A stretch of 64,000 bases of DNA from Endocalyx cinctus (taxonomy: Eukaryota; Ascomycota; Sordariomycetes; Amphisphaeriales; Apiosporaceae). Within the stretch, counting starts at the first letter, position 1. Each line of letters opens with the position of its first letter. Both the position numbers and the translations under genes were made by a program. The stretch spans positions 2,374,594-2,438,593 of the forward strand of contig BCKC01000009.1 in NCBI GenBank assembly GCA_001600455.1, given 5' to 3'. Positions 12,701-24,255 of the stretch are shown here, one piece after another. The notes under the pieces were generated by a model, which made no database searches, was not told where the DNA came from, and saw only the letters and a program-made list of their open reading frames with translations.

Positions 12701-13522
12701 GGCCTGGGCTTTCGCGAGCATGGCGAACATTTTCCTTTGATTTTCGGAAGGGTGGCGGGTCTATTCTCGGGTAAGCAGGAAAGAAGATGCCGCGTAGCAC
12801 AAACAATTGGGTATAACAAAATTTCACTGACCGACACCGCGTAAGTCATGGCCATATTCCGAAAGAGGTATTTTCGGTCTGCGGTGAAATTCTTTTCCAG
12901 CGAAGCAGCAATCTACAAGACTTGGTTAGCTAGGGGAAGGATAAACAAACAAAATTGACAGGCACGCGGTGGGGAGGGGAATATTACGAGCTGAGCATTC
13001 TGCCAATCTGCATACCACACACACGAGTCAAAGCAGCGGGTACCAACGGTCTTGTCCTTGGGTTGAGCTTTGACAAGCCTGCTACGAAGGGCACCGATGG
13101 TTTCGGAATAGTTAAAGTTGAGACCGGCGCAAGAAAACTCGTACATATCCAAAGTGTCGACGTCGTTGGTGGTAATCTTGTCCTTGTGGTTCACCATCTC
13201 CTCGACCGCTACCAGCCCGGCGTTTTGCAGCGAGACGTTCTCCCCGCGCGACTGGGCGGCTATCTCCATAGCCTAAAGAGGGTCGGAGGGGTGAGTAAAG
13301 CTACTAGGGACGAAGGGAGATATCATCTCAAATACAGCCGTGCACGGGGGTGATACTACGTACGAGAAAGTATTTATCTTTTGTAGATTTGTATCTCTGC
13401 CGGGCAAGGTTCGCGACGACGTTCCATTGCTCTCCCTCAAAGGCGGACTGCAACTGAAAATCGCAGGAATCCTTCAGCCTTATAGGCTTGGGGAAAGGAT
13501 TGATTTGATGATAGGCCTCCAT
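9709..13522 (-). CDS. MDM20: NatB N-terminal acetyltransferase auxiliary subunit (Mdm20/NAA25 family)
   Basis: I resolve eight exons, all in phase: 13522-13364, 13272-12988, 12912-12832, 12760-12117, 12048-11727, 11666-10802, 10740-10622 and 10560-9709. Together they give 1108 residues. The protein is helical and TPR-like throughout. The N-terminus has a repeat-like helix pair (SAFEGEQWNVVANLARQRY). The middle carries the family hallmark region FKLYLLMGSVSKAKALYDTV followed by VKNILHESLGSLMVDRLA. The segment after it has the family-like pattern DNTDYTCLPDFGDPDS leading to a GPVP motif. Mdm20/NAA25 is the non-catalytic scaffold that anchors Nat3/NAA20 to the ribosome, and NatB acetylates proteins starting Met-Asp/Glu/Asn/Gln, including actin and tropomyosin. 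Splice sites are mostly GTAAGT/GTACGT-like, and the exon 4-5 intron has a clear CTAAC branch point and a poly-T tract. A lysine/glutamate-rich insertion lies near 12240-12320. The third and fourth exons are short or have weaker donors, so they are the least certain. Confidence 0.87.
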
Positions 13523-15912
13523 AACTAATCCTTTACCTATCTATTTATTTATTTTGATTTTTTTTTTCTCGAATAAAACTATGGCCTAGGTGGGTAGAGA
13601 TGACTAGTATGAATGAACGGATGAGAAAAGGAAGTGAAGGGAAATAAGTAACCGTCTTTCAGCTATTAAGTGGTGGGGGTTATTCATAATATAGCAGCTT
13701 TTCAACGAAGAAAATGATGACCGACTTTAATATGTCTTGCAAAAGTTACATATAAGTTATTTGAAAGATAGGTTCTATGATATACATAGAAAATACGATC
13801 AATCCATTATCATAATTTGATATTACTTGATGGTGGAACTGATAAACATGATTGATTTCAGTACGTAGTTTTTCCTCTTTTTTTTTTTTTTCAACTTTGG
13901 AGGGGCTTCTCTGTTTCTGCCATTTGAGAAGTATCAGACTCGAAAATTAGTGGGCTATTGCATCATGATAAGCCCGAGATAGAAGGCGGTGATGATAAGT
14001 AAGTACAGAGTACGGAGTAATTACCTACTACCTCTTACTCGGCACGCCGTACACATTAGAAATAGATCTTAAAGCGGGTGGGCTCTACTTAAGTACCTTA
14101 GGTAGGTAACCTTGGAAGTGTAGTGTGTTACCTAAATCAGCATCGTCGTTTTGTTGAGTATTTCTTTCTTTCTTTCAAAATGCAATCAACGTGCAGCCAA
14201 TGATCTTGAATGTGTATTTGAGGTCTTGTTCTTCATGGGATTATATTCTACACACGAAATCCATTAAATATACTTTGCCTTCAAGGTATATTAAACACAA
14301 TAGTATTACAAGTGTCTCTTTGATCGTACAATGTTGTCCAATTGCGTCGAGGATATCAATGAACTCGTCTCATTAGAGCTTCATTTGCTTAAAACCATCT
14401 TTTCGAGTCGACCATTTTAAGTTTGGAAGAAGGATATCTCGAGAATCCAACTGATTTCTGTACTGAATAGTATAGGAAATCAAAGAAAATTCCTTAGTTA
14501 CCAAATCTTCGTCGATCTGTCCATTCCTTTTTACAGGCTCGATATGCCCTATGATATATTGGGTTGTTTGATTAGAAAGGGTGTTTTCCCCTCCTCGTGT
14601 CGGATCGAAGCGTGCGCGTCGTTGGAAGGTCGTTTCAACTCACTCGAAATAGTCAGTACACATCTTGCGATCGCCACCGTTTCGATTCAGACATCGTATG
14701 CTTCTCGCGGCTGCTTCCTGGCATGGATCGAAGTATTCGCTAGCGGGTTTACTACTCCAAGGTAAGGTGAGAAGACGCAAAGCGATAAAAATGGAAAGAA
14801 ATTGAGGTCTTGCCTACTTTTCAAATTTATGTTTATTACTTTTGTTCCAGGGGTCATTCGCGGGGTCTTTATTTTGAGCAGACATCTTGAGCCATTCAAA
14901 TGAATGCTAGGTCTAGGATATGTATATATATCAATCAAGGATATTTCAATTATTGAAGAAAAGTTGTAGTCGTATTGAATATTTTTTTTTTCCTCGCCTT
15001 GGTACTCTGTATAGAAATCCGCACCCGCACTGGATGTCCCCGTACTAAACTGCTTAAGGTAGCTGGTTAGGTAGTGTACTTTTTACTAGCTTCTTCTGTA
15101 AGCTCTGTACATACTTACCTAAGTAAGCAGCCGGCAGTCAAATACGTACGTAAGCAGTCCTATATGCTGCTTGGATGGATGGATCCCTGGATATTACCTA
15201 TAGGTACTTCCTTATTACTATGTACTCAGCCCTGTAATCTAGGATCACTCCAGGGCTGTAATCTCCAAGCTCCATAACTTAACTTAACTTAACTCTGGAA
15301 GATTAGAAGAGCTGTGTTTATGATTACAAGTAACCTTATACTATTATATCCATACGTGTACACATCATAGAAGAATTACGTAAGTTGGCCTCTAGCCGTC
15401 ACTTACATCAGCCACGATGGATCCACATATCCTGACTTACGGTAGGAGCAAAAAAAAAAAAAAAAAAAAAAACCTCCAAAAATAGATACCTTTACCACGA
15501 GCAATCCATGTGCCGTCGGAGAATCGCAGCGGATGAACGGACGGTCATAATGCAAGCTCCTTATGATGTAACATATACCCGCCATATCGGATCCGAGTTA
15601 AACCTTTTTTGATTAAAATAATCACCAGTCTTCAATTCCGAGCTCAAGCCTTAAAGACCGAGCTTTCGTCTCTTTTGATAATTCACATATCTATGAATAT
15701 GGTTTAGAGAATTGTTAGTTGTATATAATTATACATGTTGGATGACCAAGAGAGCTTAGCCATTCACCGACTGATCAGATACCATTTCTCCCTACCCCCT
15801 TTTTAATGAACTCTTACATCCTTTCCAAAACGTTTCGTGGGGATACATCTCCGTTAATAACCTCTCTCTATCCGCGACTTATTAAACCGACATCCATTGA
15901 ATTATTTTCAAC
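13523..15912. other. Long intergenic region upstream of NatB subunit and Zn2Cys6 genes
   Basis: This 2.4-kb stretch is AT-rich. It includes T runs near 13557-13568 and 13877-13892, GGTA/TACC-type short palindromes at 14087-14118 and 15055-15130, an (AACTT)n run near 15278-15293 and a 23-base A run at 15450-15472. Two open frames of 60-75 codons on the + strand (14544-14765 and 15074-15277) show no recognisable family and are not called. Confidence 0.5.
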
Positions 15913-18521
15913 ATGGTTAATGAAGGTGAAAGCCCATTACCTCAAACGGTAATAACGGACGAACGGGCCGGACGGCCACGACCGCCACCTAATCGGCGAC
16001 GAGACAAACCACAGCTATCCTGCATGTCATGTCGTCGACGCAAGTCAGTTTTAGTATAACCTTACCTACCGTGTGAAATTATGTGTTAACCTATCAACCG
16101 AACCGTAGGTTGCGATGTGACCGTCAGCACCCTTGCTCTAATTGTGTGGTTAGTTTCAACTATCCACTCAACTTACTTAATTCTGATCCTGTACTCATAC
16201 GCAGCGTAGAAACGTGGTGTGGAAGCCACCTGCACTTACGTGAACAACACCTCTTCTCCTTCCGAAACTGGCACGTCTGCTGTGCCTAATAAAAGCGTCC
16301 AGGATCGTCTTTCCCAGTTAGAGAATCTAGTTGTCTCTCTCATGAGCCAAAACACCGCTACCACCTCGGACCAATTTTCCGTCGATCACCCTGTCGAGGA
16401 AGATTTGACTATACAGTCTGACCTCGGTACTCTCAGCCTAAGCGACACCGGAACTAGATACCACGACCAATCTCACTGGATCACTGTTATGAACGAAATC
16501 GCCGAGTTGAAGGAACTTTCCACCACCGATGATGATCCGTGCCCCTTCGGCCCCGATTTTGCCCCACTCGATTCTGAAGAGTACAACCTGTCCCTGCTTT
16601 ACGGCTCTAGACGCGCTACACGTGAAGAGATACTTGCTACTCTTCCGCGGAAAGATGAAGTAGATCGCTTGATCTCCCGCTACTTTTCAGTGACTCATAT
16701 CGCCACCTGTAAGTAATCGCTCCAAGCTCTCCCTCACTTCTTTGTCGCGCTCCCCCCCCCCCCCCCCCCCCGATTAACTGACATATCTATATGAAGGCTC
16801 TCTCCATAAAGGCGAATTTTTAAAGCAGGTAATATATTTTTTCGAGAATTCTTAATTCTCTTGCCTTATAGAGTTAGACTGACGACCTATCGTAGTACAA
16901 CCAATTTTGGCATGACCCTCATGGAACGCCTATTGTTTGGGTTGGCTTGCTGTTCAGCATGCTAAGCCTTTCCAGCGAGTTCACCTATCACGATCTTTCC
17001 CAGGACGAGAGTCAGGAACAGGATAATTCGAAGACATTTGCACGGTCCCGTGTACGCTGCCTCATGGACGAATATCGGGAGAGGACCGTGCAGTGTCTTA
17101 TCCTAGGCAGGTATACCCGAGGCGGCCCGTTTGTGATTGAATGTTTGGCACACTATCTTTCCGCCGAGTATTCGCTGCGGCGGGATCCTGATAATGGCGT
17201 TTGGCTCGTTTTCGGCATTACCATCAATCTGGCTAGTACGTCGAGATACCTTGTGACTTTTTTTTTTTTTTTTTAAACATTTATATTCCGTGGCTAAAAC
17301 TAAATATTGCAGTGCGTATGGGATATCATCGAGACCCTAAACACTTTCCGGAAATCTCACCCTACGTCGGAGAAGTACGCCGTCGTCTTTGGGCCATGTT
17401 GACTTACATGGATCTGAACATGGCGGATCACAACGGTACTCCCAGGTTGATCAGGACGTCGGTGAGCGACACGGCCGAGCCCCGTAACCTTCTCGACGAC
17501 GATTTTGACTGTAATACGACCGAACTGCCACCCTCACGCCCCGAGACCGAATTCACCGTCATGTTGTTGGTTTTGACCAAAGTACGCATGGCTAAAGCCT
17601 ACGGCGCCGTAAGCAATCTGGTCAGCAAAGCAGCGGGGTCATACCCGTACTCGGAAGTTATGCGGGTTGACGCACAGCTTAGAGATGCCAGGAGTAAAGT
17701 ACCGGAACCTTGTCGTAACCGTGGGATGGATGAGTCGATCATGGACTCTCCAGTCTTGATTGTCCAACGGATTTTGATCGAGACGACTTACCATAAGGCA
17801 CGCCTGGTACTCCACCGAAGATTTTTAGCTCTTACCAAGAACGAGGACAAGTACTCGTATTCGCGCAAATCGGCGGTAGAATCCGCTCTCAGCATGCTGG
17901 CGCTGCAGCACGCAGTAGGGGAGGATATGAAACCTGCGGGCCGTCTATACACGGCTCAGGTTAGAATGATGGGGATTCTCAAACACAATGTTTTACTCGC
18001 TATTAGCGTCCTATGCTTCCATGTGCAGTATAATCGGAATTCTATCGAGAAGAATGAATTGGAAAACATAAAATATCACCTAAGAAAGACCGAGTCGATT
18101 TGGCGCACTACCATGCCGAACGGTGTGAAGAAAGGAATAGAGATGATTGAATTCGTCTTTCCGCCGGATTCAGACCAATCTAATATAGTCTTTCCTGCGC
18201 CTTCGGACTTCCAGGGTACCTGGTTTCCTGGCCCACAAACGATGGATTTCGGGTTTTTGCCTGGTCAAGGTGAGGCATGCGAACAGCCCTCATCTCGCCA
18301 GACTTCCTCTCTCTAACTCATCAATAGATAGCACGGCCACTTTCGGTATGCCATTCCCCTCTTTCGATTCGATATTTAACACTTCACCGATGCCATCCAC
18401 CTACTCGACAGGATATAGTTCATTTCCTGTACCGTCTTCGTCTTTTAGCGATCCTTGGATGCTAGTAGGTAATGATGCTTGGGACGAGGATTCCCCAGGC
18501 TCCTCCCTTCCATCTATATAA
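15913..18521 (+). CDS. Zn2Cys6 fungal transcription factor with Fungal_trans-like middle domain
   Basis: Seven exons join in phase: 15913-16043, 16109-16148, 16210-16708, 16797-16828, 16896-17235, 17313-18269 and 18328-18521. They give 730 residues. The DNA-binding cluster is split by two introns and reads C-x2-C-x6-C-x5-C-x2-C-x8-C once joined (LSCMSCRRRKLRCDRQHPCS, then NC and a final Cys after VKRGVEAT), preceded by an Arg/Pro-rich stretch. A short heptad-like dimerisation segment follows (DRLSQLENLVVSLM). The middle region has the FWHDPHGTP and WVGLLFSML pattern of the fungal-specific regulator domain, then the MGYHRDPKHFP and EVRRRLWAMLTYMDL pattern. The C-terminus is Ser/Pro-rich and acidic, typical of activation regions. 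The third intron contains a 20-base C run and the fifth a 17-base T run. The target is not readable. It may control the adjacent convergent esterase gene, but that is inference only. Confidence 0.87.
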
Positions 18522-19149
18522 ATGGTTATCGGAAGGGCACTCCAGAATACACGAGGATTTATATATAAAACGCAATAGAAAGAGAGGGAGGCAAAAAAAA
18601 AAACACGATATCATCCAACGCGGAGCTCGAAGACCTCGGGCATGATCACACCTTCCCCACTAACTTGTTGTTTATATGAATCCTCGGCATGCCTCATCCA
18701 TGAATTATTTCATGCTTTACTGTAATAAAAGCGTAACGAAATTTATGATGACTTACTGCCCTCTTGGATGAAATCTAGTAAATAGAATCCAGTCGCCATG
18801 GTAGCTAGAGTCACCTATTGACCGGATGGTGGGGGGATGCTAAATACCCAGTTCAAGATTTATGGTTCACTTGACCTCAAATTAACCCACCTACCATAAT
18901 CTCAATATTACAAAACCCGATTCTGCAGAATTATTATGTGCACTATCTCTTACAGGAAATGGTTATCTCAATGATTCAAATAATGGTCAACTCTTCGAAA
19001 ACAGCAGGTCGGGCCGAACCGATATATTTACTATCAAAAAACGCGTGCGAGCCTACCTCTGATGCCGCGCTCACTAGGGCAGCCGGGCTTGACATTAATG
19101 CCACCACGGTAGGAGCTGGCGTAGTAGCCTTACTTCTTTCTCGTTTTGA
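18522..19149. other. Intergenic, convergent 3' regions
   Basis: This lies between the converging transcription factor and esterase genes. It is AT-rich with a short A tract at 18594-18603. No gene is supported. Confidence 0.5.
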
Positions 19150-20117
19150 CTATTCTCTGAGACCTAAGAAATCAAGGGCGATATCAACTTGAAAAGGTGG
19201 AATATGACCGCCACCCTGCACTTCGTATCCGACGAGTTCAGTACCGTCGCCGTACACAATTTTCTTCCAACTCGTTATGGGGCTATCGGTCACGTTTTGG
19301 GTGAAGCTGAGGCCCTTGACCGTACTCCACTGCGCAAGCTGAGCGTCTAGGTTGTTCACCGTAACGGCAAAATCGGCCGTTCCATGAACAATCATCATCT
19401 TGGGATACGACCCCGTATATCCAGGATACGAGTCTGCCACAAGATCCGCCCACTGCTGTGACGTATAGGTGGAAGCCTTCTGACCCAGAGGGCAGGATTG
19501 ATCGGTAGAGAAAGGTGTGGAAGATGCCGCACCTTTCCAACATCCTGCGGGCACACCCGAGTAGGATATTCCTGCTTTGAAGATATCGGGATACGTTGCC
19601 GCGAGAACGTTCGTTTCCATGGCCCCGGACGAACCGCCCACCACAAAAACTCTGTCGGCATCGGCGCTATAATTGCTGATAGCCCACTTCACAAGACCGG
19701 CTAGACCTTGGGAATCGCTGCCACCCTCGTGCAAGAGGGTCTGAGAAGAGAATGCGTCCCAACAATTGAAGCCATCCTCCACATTCGACGTTGGGAAGAG
19801 CATGATAAAGTTGAGAATGTCGATGTAGGACGGGAGATCCGTAGATGCTTGGTATTGCGCACCTGTTCCTCCACAAGGGTGAAGCTATGGTCTTTGTTAG
19901 CTAAAATAAGCTGGATAAAGTATTTTAATTCATTGAATGAACCGATTGAAAATATAAGTACCCCAAGAACTATAGCGGGATTTGTGCCGATTGTGTCTGG
20001 TGTTAAGATAATTGATGAGCCGAGATTACTTGGGTTCTCGTCCCAGTTGGAAATAGACGAGGTCGTGTAAGCGGTTGCGACCGCGGCAAACCCGAAAAAG
20101 ATAGAATAAATATGCAT
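19150..20117 (-). CDS. Secreted CE1-type esterase (acetyl xylan / feruloyl esterase-like)
   Basis: There are two exons, 20117-19962 and 19884-19150, with a GTACTT donor and CATAG acceptor, giving 296 residues. A signal peptide of about 17 residues (MHIYSIFFGFAAVATAY) indicates secretion. The mature chain has the PHB-depolymerase/CE1 layout: the conserved LHPCGGTG oxyanion region right after the splice junction, NCWDAFSS, the nucleophile elbow GGSSGAM (Ser137), the GTADFAVTV segment supplying the likely acid, and GGGHIPP supplying the likely His. Family members remove acetyl or feruloyl groups from plant xylan. No carbohydrate-binding module follows, since the protein ends soon after the catalytic His. 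The length is normal for single-domain fungal CE1 enzymes. Exact substrate choice (acetyl versus feruloyl) cannot be decided from sequence. Confidence 0.87.
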
Positions 20118-21051
20118 GATAGGAGTATTAGGTACTATTAACATATTCGTTTTTAAAGTTAAGCAACCACTTGAGAGTGAAGATGACTACTCCGAAGATT
20201 CCACCTCACGACGATGGGAGTTGCCTCTAGGAAGGAAAGGAGGAAATGGACTTAATAAACCTTTCTCTCTTTCTCTTTTTCTTCTTCTTTTTTATATTAT
20301 CGAATCTTAAATGCGATAAGGGGGGTTAAAAATGATGAAATGTATCAACGGCAGTACTCCTCGGCAGTTTAATGACCTGCGATATAACCTGTATATGTTG
20401 TAACAATACGACAAGAGAGCGGAGCTCCTCCGTTTTCAAAAGAGCAGAAGCTAGGTTTAAGTAAGCTAGCAGCGATTGATAATATGATCGATACAATACA
20501 TCTTGCATATCACACTCCAACGGCGGACCGTGACGGGGAAGCGAAGGCCGAATAAGGCAAGTTGTCGTGGACATTCCCCGAGCTCGCCATATCTAACTCG
20601 GATACGGGGCTGGCGGGGGTCACATCTAAGGGACCCTGAGCCGAGAATTTCCACTAGTGAAATGCCGCGGGGTCCGCAATGTTACATTGTAGATCTACTT
20701 ACCCTGCTGATGCTATTTGGAGTGCGATCGCTAGAAGGATTATGCCCCATGTCGGACAACCCGAATTAATCATGACGACCGTAGCATGGAATTGAACCAT
20801 CATACTTATAGAGGAGGACATCTTCATCCGTTTACGAATGCGGCGAGGGAGCCCTAGTTGAAATTATTGCCCTCGTGTCAGGCAAAAGGAGATTTCACAT
20901 TTGTTGCGCAGGGATGATCGTAACTATATGGTATTCATGCCCTGCCAATCTAGGCAACTAGAGAACAGTTATTGTGGAGATTACTAATCACCAACTACAC
21001 AAAGTACAAGCTGATTATCTAAAGGTGAATTATCGTGTATGAGGCCTCTAT
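20118..21051. other. Intergenic region
   Basis: No gene is supported. A minus-strand open frame (20326-20574) contains a leucine-rich helical stretch faintly like the C-terminal part of fungal regulators, but no domain can be established. The segment 20520-20760 is more GC-rich than its surroundings. Confidence 0.4.
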
Positions 21052-21484
21052 CTATCCCAATAAACCGGCTGTGCAATTACCATGAGTGCCGACGAGGCAG
21101 TCAAGAATTGTCACCGTTCCGCTCCCCACATTAAAAATCATGCTATCATTCTTGACTTGATGATCTAGACCATTTCTGTCTTCCCACGTCCATTGTAGGC
21201 CCGCATAGATCAGATTATTCGTTGCCAAAGCACCTTCCGGAGCGTCGAGATGATATACTAAGGCGGTATGTATATTGCCGTCCGAATTTCTAGACCATGC
21301 GTGCAAGTTTACCGGTTTGAAATGCCGCATAGGCAACGAAACGTCCATCTCGATCGTTATCATTGCCGAGCTCTACCACCTGCGTTTCGCCACCTTTACC
21401 AATGAAATCCGCGACGAAGGGTTGGGAGTAAAAGTTTGGCCTGACTTGTGGAGATCCAGCTTTGCTCTCCATTGCACGCCGCAT
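21052..21484 (-). pseudogene. Relic resembling the C-terminal domain of GH79 glycosidases
   Basis: Two overlapping minus-strand frames together resemble the C-terminal beta domain of fungal GH79 (beta-glucuronidase-like) proteins. The upstream frame, 21484-21290, carries a pattern like RPNFYSQPFVADFIG followed by VAYAAFQTGKLARMV and then stops. The downstream frame (21363-21052) continues with VNLHAWSRNS, LDAPEGALATNN and SGTVTILD. The two frames overlap over the same bases, so the junction implies a small deletion or frameshift. The whole N-terminal catalytic barrel is missing, and nothing like it is found upstream before the next gap. I read this as a truncated, frameshifted remnant. The family call rests on a few motifs only. 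Confidence 0.45.
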
Positions 21485-21640
21485 GTTAAGACTCGCTGAT
21501 AAGAATAGAATACTAACATACTAGCTTTCGTCGAAAAAGGAATTTTCAGAAAGTATTTGTACTATGATTTATGTATACTCGCCAGTTTTCTTTCCCTTTG
21601 CTCCTTTTACTCTTCCCATACCTGCCACAACTTCCTGTCA

Positions 21641-21671
<31 letters not shown>

Positions 21672-22036
21672 AGAGCTTCTACGTTATCTCAGTGGATGAG
21701 TTTGTTGCTTCTAATCCAATATAATCTCTTTGAACTGGCTTCCAAGCGCCCAATCATCTGGTTTCTCGTCTGCAACTCCACCATTTCTCCAAAAGCCAAG
21801 ATAATTCAATATTTACCTGAGTCTTTCAAATCTTGCCTGACTACCTAGCAGGATACAGTGAGTTAACTGCATTAGTGAGCCCTGGTGCTACCGCCGTTGC
21901 TACTACTTGGCTTCGACTTCGACTTGATAGGATATCTAATAAAATTAAGCCCTTCCACTAGTTGAAAACTTATCTCTAGGTGTTTTTCTTTTCGGGAGGT
22001 TCCTTGGAACATAATTCGCCAAGTTTGAAATACCCG

Positions 22037-22069
<33 letters not shown>

Positions 22070-22377
22070 AGACCTTGTGCGGCCGCAACATCTACTAATT
22101 AAAACAATAGTAGAGAAAGTGACGTTTTCATACCTACACAGCCACGGTAATACTAAGCCAGTGTAACCAATTGATATCATCTGGTGATACTTCTTCCCCG
22201 CACATCTTGACATATCAGCGGGGAAGCGTTGGCCCACTCACAACTCTACTCATCTCTACTCCCGTATTTTAACTACAAACCTTAGGTTAGAGAAAAAAAG
22301 ACAGCTCTCTGTATGCGATCATTCGAGAGAGAAATTTTAACACTTCGTTGATTAGATCACATCGCAGAAAAATCATC
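21485..22377. other. Intergenic region with (AC)n and a long poly-A tract
   Basis: An (AC)n(AT)n microsatellite lies at 21640-21670 and a 31-base A run at 22037-22067. The last ~100 bases should contain the promoter and leader of the flavoprotein gene. No ORF is supported. Confidence 0.5.
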
Positions 22378-23846
22378 ATGAATCAATATGATCTTATCGT
22401 CGTAGGCTCGGGTTTCGCTGGGTGTATGACCACGCTTAATTTCCTTGAAACTTGCAGAATGCAGAATAAGAACGGCCGAGTCGCTCTCATAGAAGTCGGC
22501 AAAGAAGATGAACGCTGTGGCGCCTCGCGCTGGACTATGGCCTACTTACGACTTGACAAGAATCTCGCCTTTGACGAAGACTGGAAATACGAGATGAAAA
22601 TGGTATCACAAGGCAAAGCAGACATGGAATACTGCGATAAGTTGGGCGAAAAAGCACAAGAGACAGCTCTATACTTAGAGGAACACGGGGTAAAGTTCGT
22701 GCACCATGACGAGGAAAACGTGCTCTTAGAGTTCAAAACGGAGCAGCATTTCGTGTTTCCGGATGGTGGAGGGAAGGCGATTATCGACTGCTTGATTGGC
22801 CATATTCGGAAGCACGAGAATTGTGATATGCACTGGGAAACCGAGGCAACCCACTTGTTGACAGACAAACACGGCATCATTTCCGGATTGCAAGTCCGAA
22901 AAAAGGACGGCTTATTGCATGACTTGGGCGCTTTAAACGTCGTCCTTGCAAGCGGCGGTTTTGAAGGGAACCAGGAGATGCTGGCGAAGTACGTCGGCAG
23001 AGAGACGAACAAGCTACCTCTTATCGCGCCAGGATTAAAGTATAACCGCGGCGCAGGTTTGAATATGGCTCTCGAAGTCGGCGCCGGCACTTCGGGATCC
23101 TTCGACGGCATGCATTGTGAAATGGTAGATAAACGTGCGACGAAACCTGATGCCGTTATATGGGGTCACAATTATGGAATCGTTGTCAATGAGCACTGCC
23201 AGCGCTTCTACGACGAAGGGAAACGTCATCTTTTCGCTACGTTTGAAATGATAGCCTTGGAGCTCTGGCGTGATCATAATCAGCGAGGCTATTTCATCAC
23301 AGACGACGTGATCATGAAGAGGTTTAGGCCAGGCTGGGTCTTTGACACAACAGACCAAGAGCCAGAGAAGGCGGATACGATATTTGATCTTGCGGTAAAG
23401 CTAGGAATCGACCCGAAATCGCTGGAAAAGACGGTGGCGCAGTTCAATAAAGCATGCAATGACGCACCATTCGATCTGATGAGGTTGGATGGGAAAGCAA
23501 CGACGGGTTTAAGTCCAAATAAGAGTAACTGGGCCAATCCAATTGCTACGCCACCGTTCTACGGATACCCACTTGAAGCCCAACTTACTTTCACCTACGG
23601 GGGTGTGAAGACCAATACGGATGCTCAAGTATTAAGCACGAATGGCGTACCGATCCCTGGTTTATGGGCGGCCGGTGAATTGACAGGTCTCTTCTATAAT
23701 GGTGAGTTTGATTCTGTTAACTTGGGGTACGAACCTTTGCTAACGAATATAATTTAGAGTACCCTCCTGCTACATCGGTCTTGAGATCCCTTACGTTTGG
23801 AAAACTTGCAGGTACGAAAATTGCGGAACAGCTTAGCCCCAAATAG
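22378..23846 (+). CDS. FAD-dependent fumarate reductase/succinate dehydrogenase-like flavoprotein (TcuA-like)
   Basis: There are two exons, 22378-23701 and 23758-23846, with a GTGAGT donor, a CTAAC branch point and a TTTAG acceptor. The protein has 470 residues. The N-terminus is a Rossmann FAD motif (DLIVVGSGFAGCMTTLNF) ending in an acidic strand (ALIEVGKED). A second FAD signature, VVLASGGFEGNQEML, lies mid-protein. The C-terminal GLWAAGELTG with the TSVLRSLTFGKLAG segment encoded by the short last exon is typical of the FAD_binding_2 family. The closest class I recognise is tricarballylate dehydrogenase/3-ketosteroid-like flavoproteins. There is no signal peptide, so it is likely cytosolic. 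The in-frame ATG at 22378 is preferred over non-ATG codons upstream because the Rossmann strand begins four residues later. The substrate is unknown. Confidence 0.87.
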
Positions 23847-24221
23847 CAGGTATCACACAAGACAAAAAATATTAGTAAAGTATTTTTTAAGAACTACTGT
23901 GTAGTTTACGATATGATTATCCAGAGTATGAAACAATCTTGGGTGCATATGAAACAATATCACGTATATCTGAAATAATTCATGGTTACTTTTTTTTTTT
24001 TTTTTAATTTTATGAATATTGATGATTAGTATGTCCCCGTCAGATGGGATGCCACTCATCCCGGACGAACTAATTTGATGTGCATAGCTGAAAAAAGATT
24101 CTCGTTGAATTCATATTAACGGCTTATAGGCTTAGGGTTACCCAACAAAATCTTTGTTCTTTAATGTCCGGTTTCCCACAAGCTTGCTATTCTTGAAACA
24201 AGGTAATTATATCTGGCATAT

Positions 24222-24255
<34 letters not shown>

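Noticed and set aside
12955..13353. 132-codon plus-strand frame
   Set aside because: Antisense to exons 1-2 of the NatB subunit gene, whose phase-consistent splicing is convincing.
20326..20654. Overlapping minus-strand frames with a leucine-rich helical stretch
   Set aside because: Faintly like a fungal regulator C-terminus but no DNA-binding domain or defining motif; insufficient for a gene or pseudogene call.
22542..23111. 189-codon minus-strand frame
   Set aside because: Antisense shadow of the flavoprotein gene.
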